From Chimonanthus salicifolius (Eukaryota; Streptophyta; Magnoliopsida; Laurales; Calycanthaceae): a stretch of DNA of 64,000 nucleotides. The position numbers and the translations under genes are program-made. Numbering within the stretch: position 1 is the first letter of the stretch; the number at the start of each line of letters is the position of its first letter. This document shows, piece after piece, positions 30,313-42,370 of the stretch. The notes under the pieces were generated by a model that was not told the DNA's origin, made no database searches, and saw only the letters and a list, made by a program, of their open reading frames with translations. Where the stretch lies: contig CM023536.1 of NCBI GenBank assembly GCA_013350335.1, forward strand, positions 46,880,314 through 46,944,313, written 5' to 3'.

Positions 30313-32450
30313 GGTAAAGGATGACTTCCTTTTGAATTAGGGTTTAACTTAGGGTGTGGGATCTCATGCAACAGGCTTCTTGAAAATCTCTACTTTCATA
30401 TTGTCGTGCCAATATGATGTCCTATAATAGTATTAATTAATTATCATATTTAGTTAAAATATAATAAAATACTAATAAATATAAATTATAAAATACAAAA
30501 AATCTAAACTATAGAAATATAGTATTCACATTTTTATACAAATATCTTGTTTACACTAATTATAATTATAAATAATAGAATAGTTTAACAATCCAACATA
30601 ATAAGTTAAAAAACTTTTAAGGGTTATTGAGTGTCCACCATACCAACCCTTTGAAATTGTGAGTCATTAAAGGTTGATGAAAATCCTTTTAGGGGTCTTT
30701 GAATTGTTAGGATTTTGACTCGAGATTTTAGGCCGAACCAGTGATTTCAATAAAGAAACCCAAAAATGGATCTCTCAAATCTCTTGATCACTCACAAGAA
30801 AAATGAAAGGGGTACTAATCTCAATGAGACTGTTAGCGAAATCAACCTCACCAAAGAAATTAAGTATTCTTGAAAGTTAATTTGAATGAGGGATTGAGGG
30901 TACAGGTGTAGAATTTTAAGGCACTTAATTTAATTTAATTAAATACAATAAAATTCAAAACATGCACACGACTCTGATCCGGCTCAATTCAATTGAATCT
31001 AAAAAAACCTTCTTATGAAATAATTTAAATTAAAATCAATTCAACACATAATACAAATTAAATTCAAAAGGGATTTAGAGTCTGCCAACACCCCATCTTA
31101 TCCTTCTTCCATTTTCGATGATCCCTTCTTCTTATCCTCATCTACTCCTTAAACACATCGTTTCAGCAGAGAGCAATGGTGGGTCCCCTTAGGATGTTGG
31201 GCTGAGATCCTTCAGCAACGAATATTCTTCGTTGGAGATTGCAGTGGTCTTGTTCGTGTTGATCTTATCTGCTCACAGCATCTTGGGTTATCCCACCTTA
31301 TCAATACTTGGCCACCTCTATCTTCTTTCTTTCTGATCTTACCCATTTGGTTTCAACTTTCAACATTGGAGGTCAACGAATGGGATGGGCTGCCTGCCTC
31401 CCGCTTCAGTATTGAAAAATACAATGAAAATCAACTCAACCCTATTTTTCCATATTAAATTCAAAATAATACAACATATCAAATAAAAAATCCTCATTAT
31501 TTACTGCTCTAGAATCCGCTATGTGACTCTTCTCACCATCTTTTAGGGTTTTTTTTTTTTTTTTATCTAAGGTGTTCAGAGTATCACGATTGATTATTTG
31601 AAACATGTAAAAATCTCAGAATTCATACACATTTGATAAAATTACGGAAAATAACAATTTAAAATTGAATATAAATCAAAAAATTCTTCTGTACAAAGCC
31701 AACCTCTCGAAGTTTTCTAACTTTTTTAGTTCATAAGAGGAGTATTACAGTTCTATATGTGAAAGTGTACGGTTGCTTGGGTGGGAATATTGACTTTTCA
31801 TGTATTGCCATGGATTGCAGAGAATCAGAATTGGACAAAGATTTTAAAAGAAAGGAATGAAAGGGAAGGGGCACACGGCCACTTGCATGGGTGCTTGTCT
31901 CAAATAAGTCGGCAGGTAGGCTGCCACCCCTTGATTGAATATAAGGTTCTCTGGTTTTGTTAACTACCTGAGCTAAATGAAAAATGCTCCCATAATTGTC
32001 CTTCCAGTAGAATTGAGAGTGCTCTAGGGGTGAAACTTGAGTTCTATTTTCATTCGACCCACATGACCCGACCTAAGAAATCAATGGGTTTGGATTATGT
32101 TTTTGTATATCTCTGGTCGGGTCGAGTTGGAAAAAACTAAGCCCATATGAAATTCGAGTTGGGTCGGATTGAGAAATTTAAAAGCAACACGATCTGATCC
32201 GATCCGATCCGACCCGACCCGAGTGTACCAAGCTATAAAATAGTACTTGGGTTGAGTCGGATAAGAAATTTGAATTGGATCGAGTTGAATAACTTGGGTC
32301 AACAATTTGGGTCGGAAAGATCAGGTTCAATAATTTTTTACATGAGTTGAATTGGATTTATTGAAAAACAACCCGGCCGAACCCGAGTTTCAGCCCTAGT
32401 GTGGTCTCATTCTCATGAACTCTATTAATTGTTTAAAATGTAAGGTCTCT
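30310..32450. repeat. Segmental duplication, copy 2
   Basis: Partner of 26320-27600, in the same orientation and order. It is longer because of a TIR element (32027-32397) and about 700 extra bases at 30420-31400, part of which looks like degraded low-copy sequence. A pyrimidine-rich stretch at 31090-31380 has no recognised frame. Confidence 0.8.
32027..32397. mobile_element. GGGTCGGGT-rich TIR element, copy 3, with empty site in window
   Basis: Ends AGGGGTGAAACTTGAGTTC and CCCGAGTTTCAGCCCT are inverted repeats. Flanks AGAGTGCTCT (32017-32026) and AGTGTGGTCT (32398-32407) agree at 8 of 10 positions. The duplicated region at 27541-27550 has a single AGTGTGGTCT and no insertion, so the pre-insertion site is visible. 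Confidence 0.9.
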
Positions 32451-32989
32451 TTATTGAATGGTGTCATAAAACCTATCATCCTTGAGGTAAAGGCTAATGT
32501 GTTCTCTCATGGTGGAATTTGGAAAGATGGGTCATGCAAGGAAAGCATCACAATGCTGAATGGTCATTTGACTTGAAAACTTATAGCTCAATAAATGGGG
32601 AAAAAATAGGACTTTAGCATTCATTTATAATAGTCTAATTTCTTATTAATTTCTATTAGACATATAAATGCTTAAATTCTATGTTCAAATATTTTATGTA
32701 TATTTTTATATTTTGAACATGTATGATCAAACCAACAAGTGAGATTGAAAGTAGACTTGACGAGTCATAAGTCCATCGACAAGATTCTGAGTAGAGCGAG
32801 TCAAGTAAGTTTTTCTGAGTTTTTTATTTTTCCAAAATTCAGCTAAATTTCTCAACTTGATAGGATTTTGATTCGAGACTGAGTTTTGAGATTTTGAACA
32901 TTGCCCGAAACATGTGATGGAATATCAATACATGTGGGAGTTACTTAGGGTCAAATTTGAACTAAAAAAGCAGGGCCCATTAAATCCCT

Positions 32990-33145
32990 ACCCTTTTTTT
33001 TGGATAACATAGGAATCTCCAGTCTATATTAGATGTGGGACTAATCCCACGGATATAATTAACTAACTGCAAGACTTGTGTATCAAGTACACTCAAGAAG
33101 AATTGAACCCAAGACCTCTAGTCTAATTCTAGAAGTTTAGCCCAA
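32990..33145 (-). mobile_element. Possible SINE (family C)
   Basis: Poly(T) at the left, GGATAACATAGGAATCTCC, GTGGGACTAATCCCAC, and at the right GAATTGAACCCAAGACCTC, a good B box on the minus strand. Single copy in this window, so the call rests on structure only. Confidence 0.4.
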
Positions 33146-33204
33146 CTTAAACCAAGTTAGACCCTTTAGAAGAAAATCTAAGAACTGTATTTGTTGATTA
33201 ATCA

Positions 33205-33625
33205 ATATAGGGGTGAAAAATTCGGCCTTGCCATCGGCCAATAAATTTCTCTCTCCACTTTTTTTTTTTGTAAATATCAGTATTTTTTTTTTTTTTTTCT
33301 GAATTAAAAAATATAAAAAAAAACCAAAAAGGAAACTGGTTTTTTCAAAAAATAATTTTGAAAACGTAAATATTGGCTGATATCGGCCGATATTTTGACC
33401 CGGGCCCACCACCATTTTGATTTTTTTTTAAAAAACCAGACCGATATTAATCATATCGGACGATATCAGACCGATATATATCGCCGATATATTGGCCATA
33501 TCGGCCAAGTAGTAGTTCATACGGCCGATACAATACGTATCAGCCAATATTGATCGGCACTGAAAAAACAATATATATCGCCTGATATGTTTCATATCGG
33601 CCAATATTTGTCCGCCTGACCCAAT
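33205..33625. mobile_element. CGATA-rich element (hAT-MITE family), compound copy
   Basis: Begins TAGGGGTGAAAAATTCGGCC; the interior has GATATCGGCCGATATTTTGA, ATATCGGACGATATCAGACC and similar. It shares AATAAATTTCTCTCTCC with the 24477 copy. Two fused or nested copies are possible. Boundaries approximate. Confidence 0.6.
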
Positions 33626-34560
33626 CCATGAACTTCTCTTAGAAATCCAGCCAAAAATGGGTAAACATGGCATGAGTGGTTTTGGGCCTACCGTGCCACC
33701 CGATCACAGTCTATGAGCTTAAATAGTTACATTCTCAGTCTGAGATCAGTTATTTCAAAGGGCTTGTGCACGGGCCCAACTCAGTCCCGGTTTTGAATAA
33801 GCTGTGAGACCCACAAGGGGTTGGTCCAATGCAATTTAATTTTATGCCAAAAATGGTTCAAATTAAGAAAAAGTTATAAAAATGGTTCAAATTACTTGGG
33901 CTGGACTACGAAAGATAAACAAAAATGTCAAATATGAAAAAGGAAATGAATATATAGATGATTGAACCGTTCTTATTTTTGGGTCGTCAACTGTGGAGTA
34001 GTTTTAACCTTCCATTTACAAAATCCCATGCAAGCTAAGTCTTGGGTCAGTCCATCTTGGTCCATGGTTATTTGGTCTGTATTAGCCCAATCCCATCCTA
34101 CTGGCGTGAAAGTCCAAGCTTCGACCCGACCCACGAAAATTAGGTAGATAGACAGCTAGGGCATTGCAACTTTGGCTAATTTCAGCTAAAAGAAAAATTA
34201 GAATTGAACTATGGGTCAGCTAAGGTTTGATTTTGCAAATTTGTGGTCTAAATACCCTTGTTAGGAACAGAGAATTTGAGCTTAAATAAGATGAATGGAG
34301 GACAAGAACCTAGAAAAGGATGAATGGACGAGAACTCTCCGTAAACAAATTCGGCCCATACGCTATGTATTGGTCAAATTGTATCAGAAAATTTACGGTC
34401 GATATATTGTGGCTGCAACACATCATGCTGTTGCAGCTGTACATCGTTGCAACCGATCGATACGTATCGGTTGTGTATTGGCCCGCAACGCTGGACATGG
34501 TACCTCTGGAAAAATAGGTATAATTTTGTCGTACGAACTTCAATCGAAGTGATTTTAGAG
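33626..34560. other. Intergenic DNA with a diverged CGATA element
   Basis: 34350-34500 has GCCCATACGCTATGTATTGG, GGTCGATATATTGTGGCTGC and GATACGTATCGG, likely a diverged relative of the CGATA family. The short frames here are not supported as genes. Confidence 0.4.
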
Positions 34561-37500
34561 GTGTTGGAAAGAACACTTGGAGAGCTACGCGGAGGGAATA
34601 GGGATTGAAGTGGAAAATGTTTTCACACTTTATTATTGAATTTAAGATTATTTAAGAGTTGAAATTTGAAAAAAAAATTATAAACATTAGCCAAAATGGT
34701 TGTTATTTAGGATAAATTAGAAGAAAATTACTAGATTTTGTTTTCCATGCTTATGCCATTTTTGGGATTTTTTCTATTTTTTTCAAAATATTTTAAAATT
34801 CTCAATTTTATAACTTCAAAATCCCATTTAAATGTCTAAATGACCGCGAAATAATGATAAAATTATATAGAAATGAAACCTATAATTTTCTTGATTTTCT
34901 TTAATTTTTTTTATTTTTTGAAAAAAATTAAAAAACAATAATAAATTTCAGATGAGAGAGAATGTGTGTCAACCCGACACGTTTCGGTGCACCGACATGG
35001 ACGTAATAGTGCACCATGTAGGCACACTAAAATTTTAATCGTTGTGAGAACTTTCAATTCAATCTTAAGGTTTTAGTCAAAGTCGCATTGTTATTTTTTT
35101 TTCAAACCTTTTCTTTGAAAAGGATAACGGGAGAGAACCACTCGAAAAGCTCACTCTAAATGGATGCGATAAGACTCCAATTATAATGGTCATTGTGATG
35201 ATAATGATGACAACTTTAGCTAAATTATAATTTTAATATGTTCTATCTGAAAGACATTAGTGTATCAAATGGACATGCTTAATCTAAGGGCTTAGAAAGA
35301 TGAGCATGGCCTCTCTCTTCTCTTCACCATTGCCAAGAATCAGAGGCAAACATGGAGCAAATAGCTGCTTTAAAATTCATCTACATATGAGAATATAAGA
35401 TCTTTTTCCATGTGTCTTTATATAACTTATTCAATTATATATAATTATAACAAAATTTGTGCAATCTAACATCATCCCTCATCAATTCTCTTTTTTTCTT
35501 TTTCTTTTTAATTTTAAGTTTGTGAATTCTGCCACTGTTTTGATAGAACTTGGTAAAATCTTTAACTTACTTCTTTAAGAAGGATAACACCTAGTTTATG
35601 ATGGTTTCTTCCGTAGCTTTTTCAAATTTACGCGTTTCAAACTTTTACTATCAATTCTTAAGGGTTAAATTGATGGTTAAAAACTCTAATGAACTGTGGG
35701 AGGTTTTGATTTTAAGTTCTACTCTCAACATATAAAAGCCGTTCTCCCTAATTATACTCAGGTGTGTGGATAGAAAGGTTTATATATGCTCTAAAGATTT
35801 GATCAAGTGTTCTAAAAAGTCTGGATACTTTGGGCTAAAAAAAATAAAAACTCTCACTATAATAGACTTGTTTTCAATCTTTTAATATGTATAAAAATTA
35901 TCTTAGACAATATTTATTTATATTGAAGTAGTTTGTAACTTTTCTCTTTTAAAATTTATTCTTTTTCCATTACAATGTGAGGTGGGACATATCCTGTCTA
36001 GATAACAAATACAAGCATGCTGGAATTTGTGGACCAAATAAAATTATTTACACACAGTACTGCAATCATCGCACTAAAAATATCCAAATCCTTTTGGAGT
36101 GCAAGCATGTGAGACAAAAATACCCGCATTGGATTTTGTTTAGCCCGTTTAGCCATTATATGTATGCATTGTGCACTTGGGTTGTTTTTTTTTCTTTTTA
36201 AATTGTTTAAAATTAACTAAACTATTAAAGGTTCACATTGAAAATATAAAAAAATTGAACTATTAGTACACCAAATTTGAAGTTAAAATTCAATTTTTAA
36301 CATCTTCATGTTGGTAATTACAGTCATCAAACATCTTCAAGAATCACCGAGATAAAATACTTAATGATTTTTTACCACTAAAATCAAGTGGTTAAAAATT
36401 GAATTTTAACTTTAAATTTGACAAACTTGTACCTTGTCAAGTCTATTTTCATAAGGTTGAATTTGTAATGGTCTTAAATGGGTGGACTCAAGCTAGTACT
36501 TTCTCAAACGGGTAAACTTGGGCTTTGATGTGTAAAAGTCCAATAGGGTTAGAATGGGTTTGGGCTTTTGTATATATAAACATAGCCTAGCCCCTAAACA
36601 CCACTGCCAAAATTTTATATTGTGAGTTGAGAAGTGACAAGTGCAATGGTGATTTTAATAACAAGGGACGTTAATGTACTTTTACATTACTTACATTATG
36701 ACAATTAGATTTAAAAAAAGGACAAATTTAATGTCTCTTATTATCAAAATCACTAATATCGCTATTACTACCCTTAAAATTGACTTTTAAATAGAACTTG
36801 AGTTCTATATAAATAGTATAATATAAAAAAAAACCTATATAAATAGATTATGCATGAAATTTCACCATACTAATCATCATATCTTTTTTATTTTAAATAC
36901 TTTTCAAAAAAATTAATGACACGTCGTCATTGAAATTTAAGAGACTAAAACTATACAGCTTTAATTTTCAAATTGATGATAAATATTTATTTATTTAATA
37001 TTATATATTATTAAATAATAAGATTAGTGACTCATGTGATAAACGATTCGTTAGATATTTGAAAAGTGCCACTCACCTAACTCTAAAATAAATAAATAAA
37101 AAAGTGCTAACCCCTTTTTGTGATTTCATCTACCCAGCTGTTGTGGCAAGATTTCCACCGGTCAAATCTAACCCATCCATGATGGACCTCACCTCCACTG
37201 AAGTGAGCATTGATAGAAGTGAATTGATTGACGTCTTAGATTTTTTTTCTTAGTTGTTAGAAATGTTTCTTTAGCACGTGATGCTATACCTCTTTTATTA
37301 AATTGAAATAATATATTAAAATAAATTATTCAGTATATAATTTATAAATAAGTTATAGTTTATATATAACTATAAATTAGCACTGAAAAAATATTGACTA
37401 TTCTATAACTACAAAAGTAAAAGAAAAAGTAGCAAAGAATATAAAATGTTAAAAAAATAAATTACACATATATTAAAAAGGAAAAGAAAAAAGAAAAAAT

Positions 37501-38006
37501 GGGAATTGATGTGGAATGATGTTAGATTGCACAAATTTTCTTATAATTATATATAAGAGTAATGATCTTCTCACGGACATTCTAAATAGAGTCGGGTCGC
37601 CACATCAATGTAAATGATCTAAACGATCTATTTTTTATTGTTTATTTATTATATTTTCAAATTTAATTTAAATTGAACTTAATGGCACTGGACCTAATAT
37701 TAGCTCTTTCAATCATTCTTTTGTTAAAAGATTGAAAATAGATATATTAGCCAACTCAACTCATCTTAAATTAACTTAATTAATAAGACTTTCCAACTAG
37801 CATTGAGAAGTAAAAATATTAAAAATGAACTTTAAATAAATAAAAATAATGGTATATGATAATTAATTATTGTTCTAAAATAAAATAAAATCCTATCCCA
37901 CACAATCATAAGTATGATAAGTGGCTAAAGATTGAGATGAGGTGAGGGCCCATCGTATAGCACAAGTAGAGATACCCAACTCATTCCTATTACCAAAGAT
38001 AATATT
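34561..38006. other. AT-rich intergenic DNA
   Basis: No gene or RNA recognised over about 3.4 kb. 34680-34940 resembles 12100-12300 (both have AAATGACNG then AATAATGATAAAATTA). 36240-36430 contains the inverted words AAATTTGAAGTTAAAATTCAA and GAATTTTAACTTTAAATTTG, a possible short MITE. Confidence 0.45.
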
Positions 38007-38259
38007 TTAATCTTTCGCAATCATGTGATGGAAAAATATCTTGATGCGTCGGTTGTAGTGGCACGTGCAAGGAGGGGTCGTAGTTGTAAAAAAAAGAAAG
38101 AAGTAAACATCCACGTCCAAAGTGCAGATGCTTGTCTTGTCTGCTTTACCTCCAAATGCATTCCAACATTGCTTCTTTTGTCCTTCCAAACACAAATCCT
38201 TTCTTATTGCTTGCCCACTTGACTATTTTTCTTTTTTTAATTAAGTTCTACAGTTGTTT

Positions 38260-38834
38260 TGTAATACCCTACTCTAGAGAGGGGCCCACAAGACTTAAGA
38301 GGTGTCCCACATATGGAGCCTTTGTTAGAGTCCCACATCACCTGGAGCCTTTGTATTCCTCTGATAAAAGAAATTGAATTTCGGCATTTTGGGAGCAATA
38401 GTGGATTGGTTTGACAAAGCAAAATCGTGTGGACCGTTTGCAGACTCAAAGTAGACAATATTGTGTTGAAGGGATGGATATTACAAATAGTATCAAAGCA
38501 TAGTTCAACTCTCATACTAGTGGTATAGGCATGTGTGTGTTCAGCAGTAGAGCCATGGATGACTCTTGTCTCAAGAGACGTATATTGAGGAGGCCCTCTC
38601 CAAAGAGGGGGCCCACAAGACTAAGAGGTGTCCCACACATGGAGGAAAATTCGCCACAGCGCATTCTAGGAGTCCCACATTGCCTGGAGCCTTGGTGCTC
38701 CTCTAGTATAAAAAAGTTTGGAGTTCTTCTTTCTATCACAAGGCCTTTTGGGAGTAACAGTAAATTGACTAGTTAAAGCAAAGTTGTACGGGCCCAATGC
38801 AGACAATATTGTGCTGGACGGACATGGCATTACA
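38260..38834 (+). mobile_element. TRIM-like retroelement
   Basis: 5' LTR 38260-38485 runs TGTAATACCC to GGATATTACA. It is followed by TAGTATCAAAGC (38488-38499), a 10-of-12 match to the tRNA-iMet primer site. The 3' LTR, about 38582-38834, ends GGCATTACA and repeats GGGGCCCACAAGACT, AGAGGTGTCCCACA, GAGTCCCACAT, CCTGGAGCCT and AGACAATATTGTG. The 575-base total and tiny internal region fit a TRIM. No target duplication seen. Confidence 0.7.
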
Positions 38835-38849
38835 AGTCTTACCTATATT

Positions 38850-39030
38850 TGGATAAGAGACATTTTAATCCGATCAATCTTTGGGGCATGTGCAAGCATC
38901 TAAATTCCACACACCGGATAAACAACTACATGAAGTGGTTCAAAGGGGTGTTGAGTGGGAATCAAACTCAAGACCTCCCTTTATGAGTAGAGCTTCTTGA
39001 CAGTCAGACCAACCCCCTCTTGGATTCTTG
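38850..39030 (-). mobile_element. SINE family B copy
   Basis: AATCTTTGGGGCATGTGCAAG, TTCCACACACCGG, TGGGAATCAAACTCAAGACC (B box on minus) and GACAGTCAGACCAACCCCCTC (A box on minus) follow the family order. Confidence 0.6.
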
Positions 39031-39157
39031 CTCACATGAATATGGATGTAATGGATCTTTTAGTTTGAGCTTTAGATTTTATTTATGGTGGATTTAAATT
39101 AACTACATTCATTTAATAAAAGTGAATTTATTACCATTTAAGTGTAGATGTATATTC

Positions 39158-39581
39158 CTAAGGTTCAAATATCGGCCGATACATATCGTATCGGCCGATA
39201 TATATCGGTTTTTTAAGACCGAGTAATATCGGCCGATACGATAAGTATCGGCCGTACACACCGAATATCGGCCGATATGGCCAATATTCGGTCCGAAATA
39301 TCGGCCACAATATCGGCCGATATTCATAAATATCGGTATTTAATTATTTTTTTTAATTTTTTTTTTAAAAAACACCGATACGGTTTTTCACGGTTTTCAA
39401 CGGTTCAGGGTTTACAGGTTTCACGGGTTATCATGGTTTTTTGCGGTTTTTCACAGTTTTTTACGGTTTTTCACGGTTCCGATATCGGAGGAGAGAGAAA
39501 TATACCAATATCGGAGGAGAGAGAAAAATATCGGCCGATATTTCAGCCGATATATCGGTTAAGCCGATTTTTAAATCCCTG
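39158..39581. mobile_element. CGATA-rich hAT-type MITE with perfect 8-bp TSD
   Basis: Flanked by GTATATTC at 39150-39157 and 39582-39589, an exact 8-bp duplication as expected for hAT elements. Ends CTAAGGTTCAAATATCGG and CCGATTTTTAAATCCCTG are imperfect inverted repeats. The interior has at least five near-copies of TATCGGCCGATA and, at 39375-39475, about seven copies of a CACGGTTTT / ACGGTTTTTC minisatellite. Confidence 0.85.
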
Positions 39582-39589
39582 GTATATTC

Positions 39590-40368
39590 ATTCGTACAAA
39601 ATTTTATAATGTTAACATGAATGTGAAATAAATATGATGAGACAGACAAATTTCAAATCCTGGAAGAAGAGTTAGATTTATCATTAGAATTATGAAAATA
39701 TAGAAAAAATAGATATAGTCGATAGTAGAAAAGTTAATTGTATGATTTATAAAAGAGCTAAACTGAGAAGTTAAACTTGAAAAATTAAATTTAAATAGAT
39801 GAAATTTTGACTGTGTTAATGATAACAGTTAGAATAGACACAAATTCAAACTTTATTTGAAATATCATATAATAAACATTTATTAAGTTCATAAATTAAT
39901 CTAATTTTGGTTTCTATTATGTTTGATATGACTCACTCAACTTGATATATTTTATAGTCAGTATCTAAATATCAATTTAAACAAATATTGAATCGGATAG
40001 TTCAAATTTATTGATTTACATTCCAGCCTTTGAAATGTTCATAAGACATTTATGTGAATTGAGATATACAGTAGAAATGTTAAAAATAAAAATCATAATA
40101 TATAAAGATTAGGACAAAAATCAATAAATATTTGAAATATTAAATAATATGGTAATGAGTCATGAGTGACCTAATCCATTAAATGGGTTAGGAAAGAAGA
40201 CCAAATGGTTGCTTTCTCATGCTTTTGTTGGTATATGAGGCTGTGGAGTGGACAATGGGACAGCACAAGGCCAAAAGGCAAAACATAGCCACTTGTGATT
40301 TTGCCTCTGCTGTGTCAAAGCACACAAGCTTATAATATATTTGTAAGTAAAATATAAAAAACAATATT
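39590..40368. other. AT-rich intergenic DNA
   Basis: No gene or clear repeat recognised. Confidence 0.4.
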
Positions 40369-40520
40369 TTTTTTTAAATTTACGTATAGAAAATCGTGGG
40401 ATACCCAGCGTAAAATCCTCACGGATGATACCCACTACTTTTAAGACACACTAAATGAGGTCATGGGGGCTCGAACCTGGCACCTCCCGCTTCCTAAAGC
40501 AAGAGATTACCGATGACTTT
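40369..40520 (-). mobile_element. SINE family A, minus copy, 5'-truncated
   Basis: Poly(T), TTTACGTATAGAAAATCGTG, GATACCCAGCGTAAAATCC, GGGGGCTCGAACCTGGCACC (strong B box on minus) and CCTCCCGCTTCC. The A-box end is lost after about 40510. Confidence 0.75.
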
Positions 40521-40911
40521 CTTAGACAATGTCACATGTAAATTCAAGTTAAAGAACTTTTAATTCAGTTCATATTTTAGTCCTCCTCCTATTCGTTTAT
40601 ATCTTAATTTATTTTAAAAAGAATTTACTATTTTTTAATTTAGATCAATCAATTTGAGTAACGTTAAATTGGATCATGGATCCAACTTTGTAATTTCGCC
40701 TATCTAAATTGTGATGAAATGTTTCAAACATACATATATCTATAAAAATAAATCTCTATCATAAAAATATAATTATTTTAATGAGTTAGGTATCAAAGTG
40801 TGGGAAAACTACAAAATGGGTCCAAAGGCCCTAAGAAGGGCCCAATTTATGGTGAAGAAATTATTATTTTTTCTTTTAAATTTAGATCATTTTTTTTATA
40901 ATATTCACTTG

Positions 40912-41043
40912 CAGGGGTGTAAAAAACGCTATCGGCTGATATTTCGGCTGATATTTTTCTCTTTCCTCCTCCTTTCTTTTTTAAAAAACAGTCGATATCG
41001 GCCGATATAATACAGCCAATATTCGGCCGAACCGATATGATAA
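40912..41043. mobile_element. Short CGATA-rich element, hAT-type
   Basis: Starts CAGGGGTGTAAAAAACGC, with TATCGGCTGATATTTCGGC and GTCGATATCGGCCGATAT inside. Flanks TTCACTTG (40904-40911) and TTCTCTTG (41044-41051) match at 7 of 8. The right end is degraded. Confidence 0.6.
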
Positions 41044-41199
41044 TTCTCTTGATAGTCTACACGTCCATATAAATTTTGTGATCGACAGATGAGGCACACT
41101 ATTTTCTATCACATAAATTTAAAATAAAAATAAAAATAGGTGCTTTGGGTGAGATAAAGTGATAGGAAAATGGACTCAACTTTAAGTACTTTTTCATTA

Positions 41200-41389
41200 C
41201 TCCCTCTATCCCAAATTAATTGTTCTATATGGATTTTGGAATTGTCCCAAAATAGTTATCTCATTTATATTGGAGTAGTATAAAGTGTATTGAAAATAAA
41301 TGAGATCACATGGAGTGCTAGTCTATATAAAGAGTTCCTTAAAAAATACAAATATTTCAAATGAGACAACTAAAATGAGACGGAGAGAG
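41200..41389. mobile_element. Stowaway-like MITE, well preserved
   Basis: Left end CTCCCTCTATCCCAAATTAA and right end AACTAAAATGAGACGGAGAG form inverted repeats, flanked by TA at 41198-41199 and 41390-41391. About 190 bases, non-coding, typical of mariner/Stowaway MITEs. Confidence 0.88.
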
Positions 41390-41453
41390 TATTAAATATA
41401 ATTTCAAGTCAGCTGCATCAAGAGTAAAAAAGTTCCCTCCCTTCCTTCTATAC

Positions 41454-41470
41454 ATATATATATATATATA
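41454..41470. repeat. (TA)n microsatellite
   Basis: About eight TA dinucleotides. Confidence 0.9.
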
Positions 41471-41929
41471 GTATCAATCACTAATTGAACCATTACTTTA
41501 TACATGAGCATGATATATTTATATTACTAGAACTATAAAATCGAATAGTATTTTTCTTGCTTTTAGTGTAATCTTTAAATGATAATTTCAATTGTTTCAC
41601 CTTCCACTATATTCTTTAAATTCATATATATTATAAATTGACCTTTTACTAAAAAGGTACAACATTTCATCAATAACTTATTTAACTAATGATATTCACT
41701 TTCTAATGGGAAGAAAATCTATGTCCTCCATTTTTATAGCATGGTAAAATCATTATCATTAAAAATATAATTAAAATAATGTTATAACCTATTAAACTTA
41801 TTTTTTAATAAATCCTAAAATTACAGAAACTAACTATTCAAATAAATTACGTATCATAAACATGCAAACCATCATCATGCAAATCTAAAATCCAAAAATG
41901 TACGCCACTAAAGCCGAAGTGTAGTTAAT

Positions 41930-42370
41930 TCATATTAGGCTGAAGCTAGGCCAAAGCCCGGCCCATCCAGCATAAGCTCGAGCCCAATATTCCGTTATGC
42001 GCGCGGAACACCGATGATACCAAGGATGAAAAACAAAACGTGGAGCTCCCAACGGCATATCACACGTCACTGCTGACGTCAATGAAACTGCCACGTCACC
42101 TCCACCTCGGCACCTTATCTGCGAAGTCGCTCTCCGGATCTTGCCACGTGGCACACGAGGATCGCCGAATCTAGACCCCGTGTGGGGCCCACCACTGCAG
42201 CCGTCCGGATTCCATTTGCTCGCCATCGACCTCTTTAAAGAGAAATGCCCACTTGGCACTGGCATGTACTGACGCGTGGCAGCTGTCTCGGGGCCTGCGT
42301 GTTCCCAGTTGGCACCTGCTGGCACTGCTCGTCCCCCACGTAGGAAAGATCCACTGGGGCAAAAGCCACA
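41930..42370. promoter_or_regulatory. GC-rich island with clustered ACGT-core (bZIP/bHLH) motifs
   Basis: In strongly AT-rich surroundings this stretch of about 440 bases is GC-rich and contains ACGTGG (42039), ACGTCA (42064), the full palindrome TGACGTCA (42074-42081), CCACGTCA (42091), the palindromic G-box GCCACGTGGC (42143-42152), GACGCGTGGC (42271) and CCCACGTAGG (about 42336). ACGT cores bind bZIP and bHLH proteins. It lies 1.1-1.5 kb above the TPS7-like start codon. An enhancer or distal promoter of that gene is inferred; the 131-aa minus-strand frame through it matches nothing I know. Confidence 0.55.
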
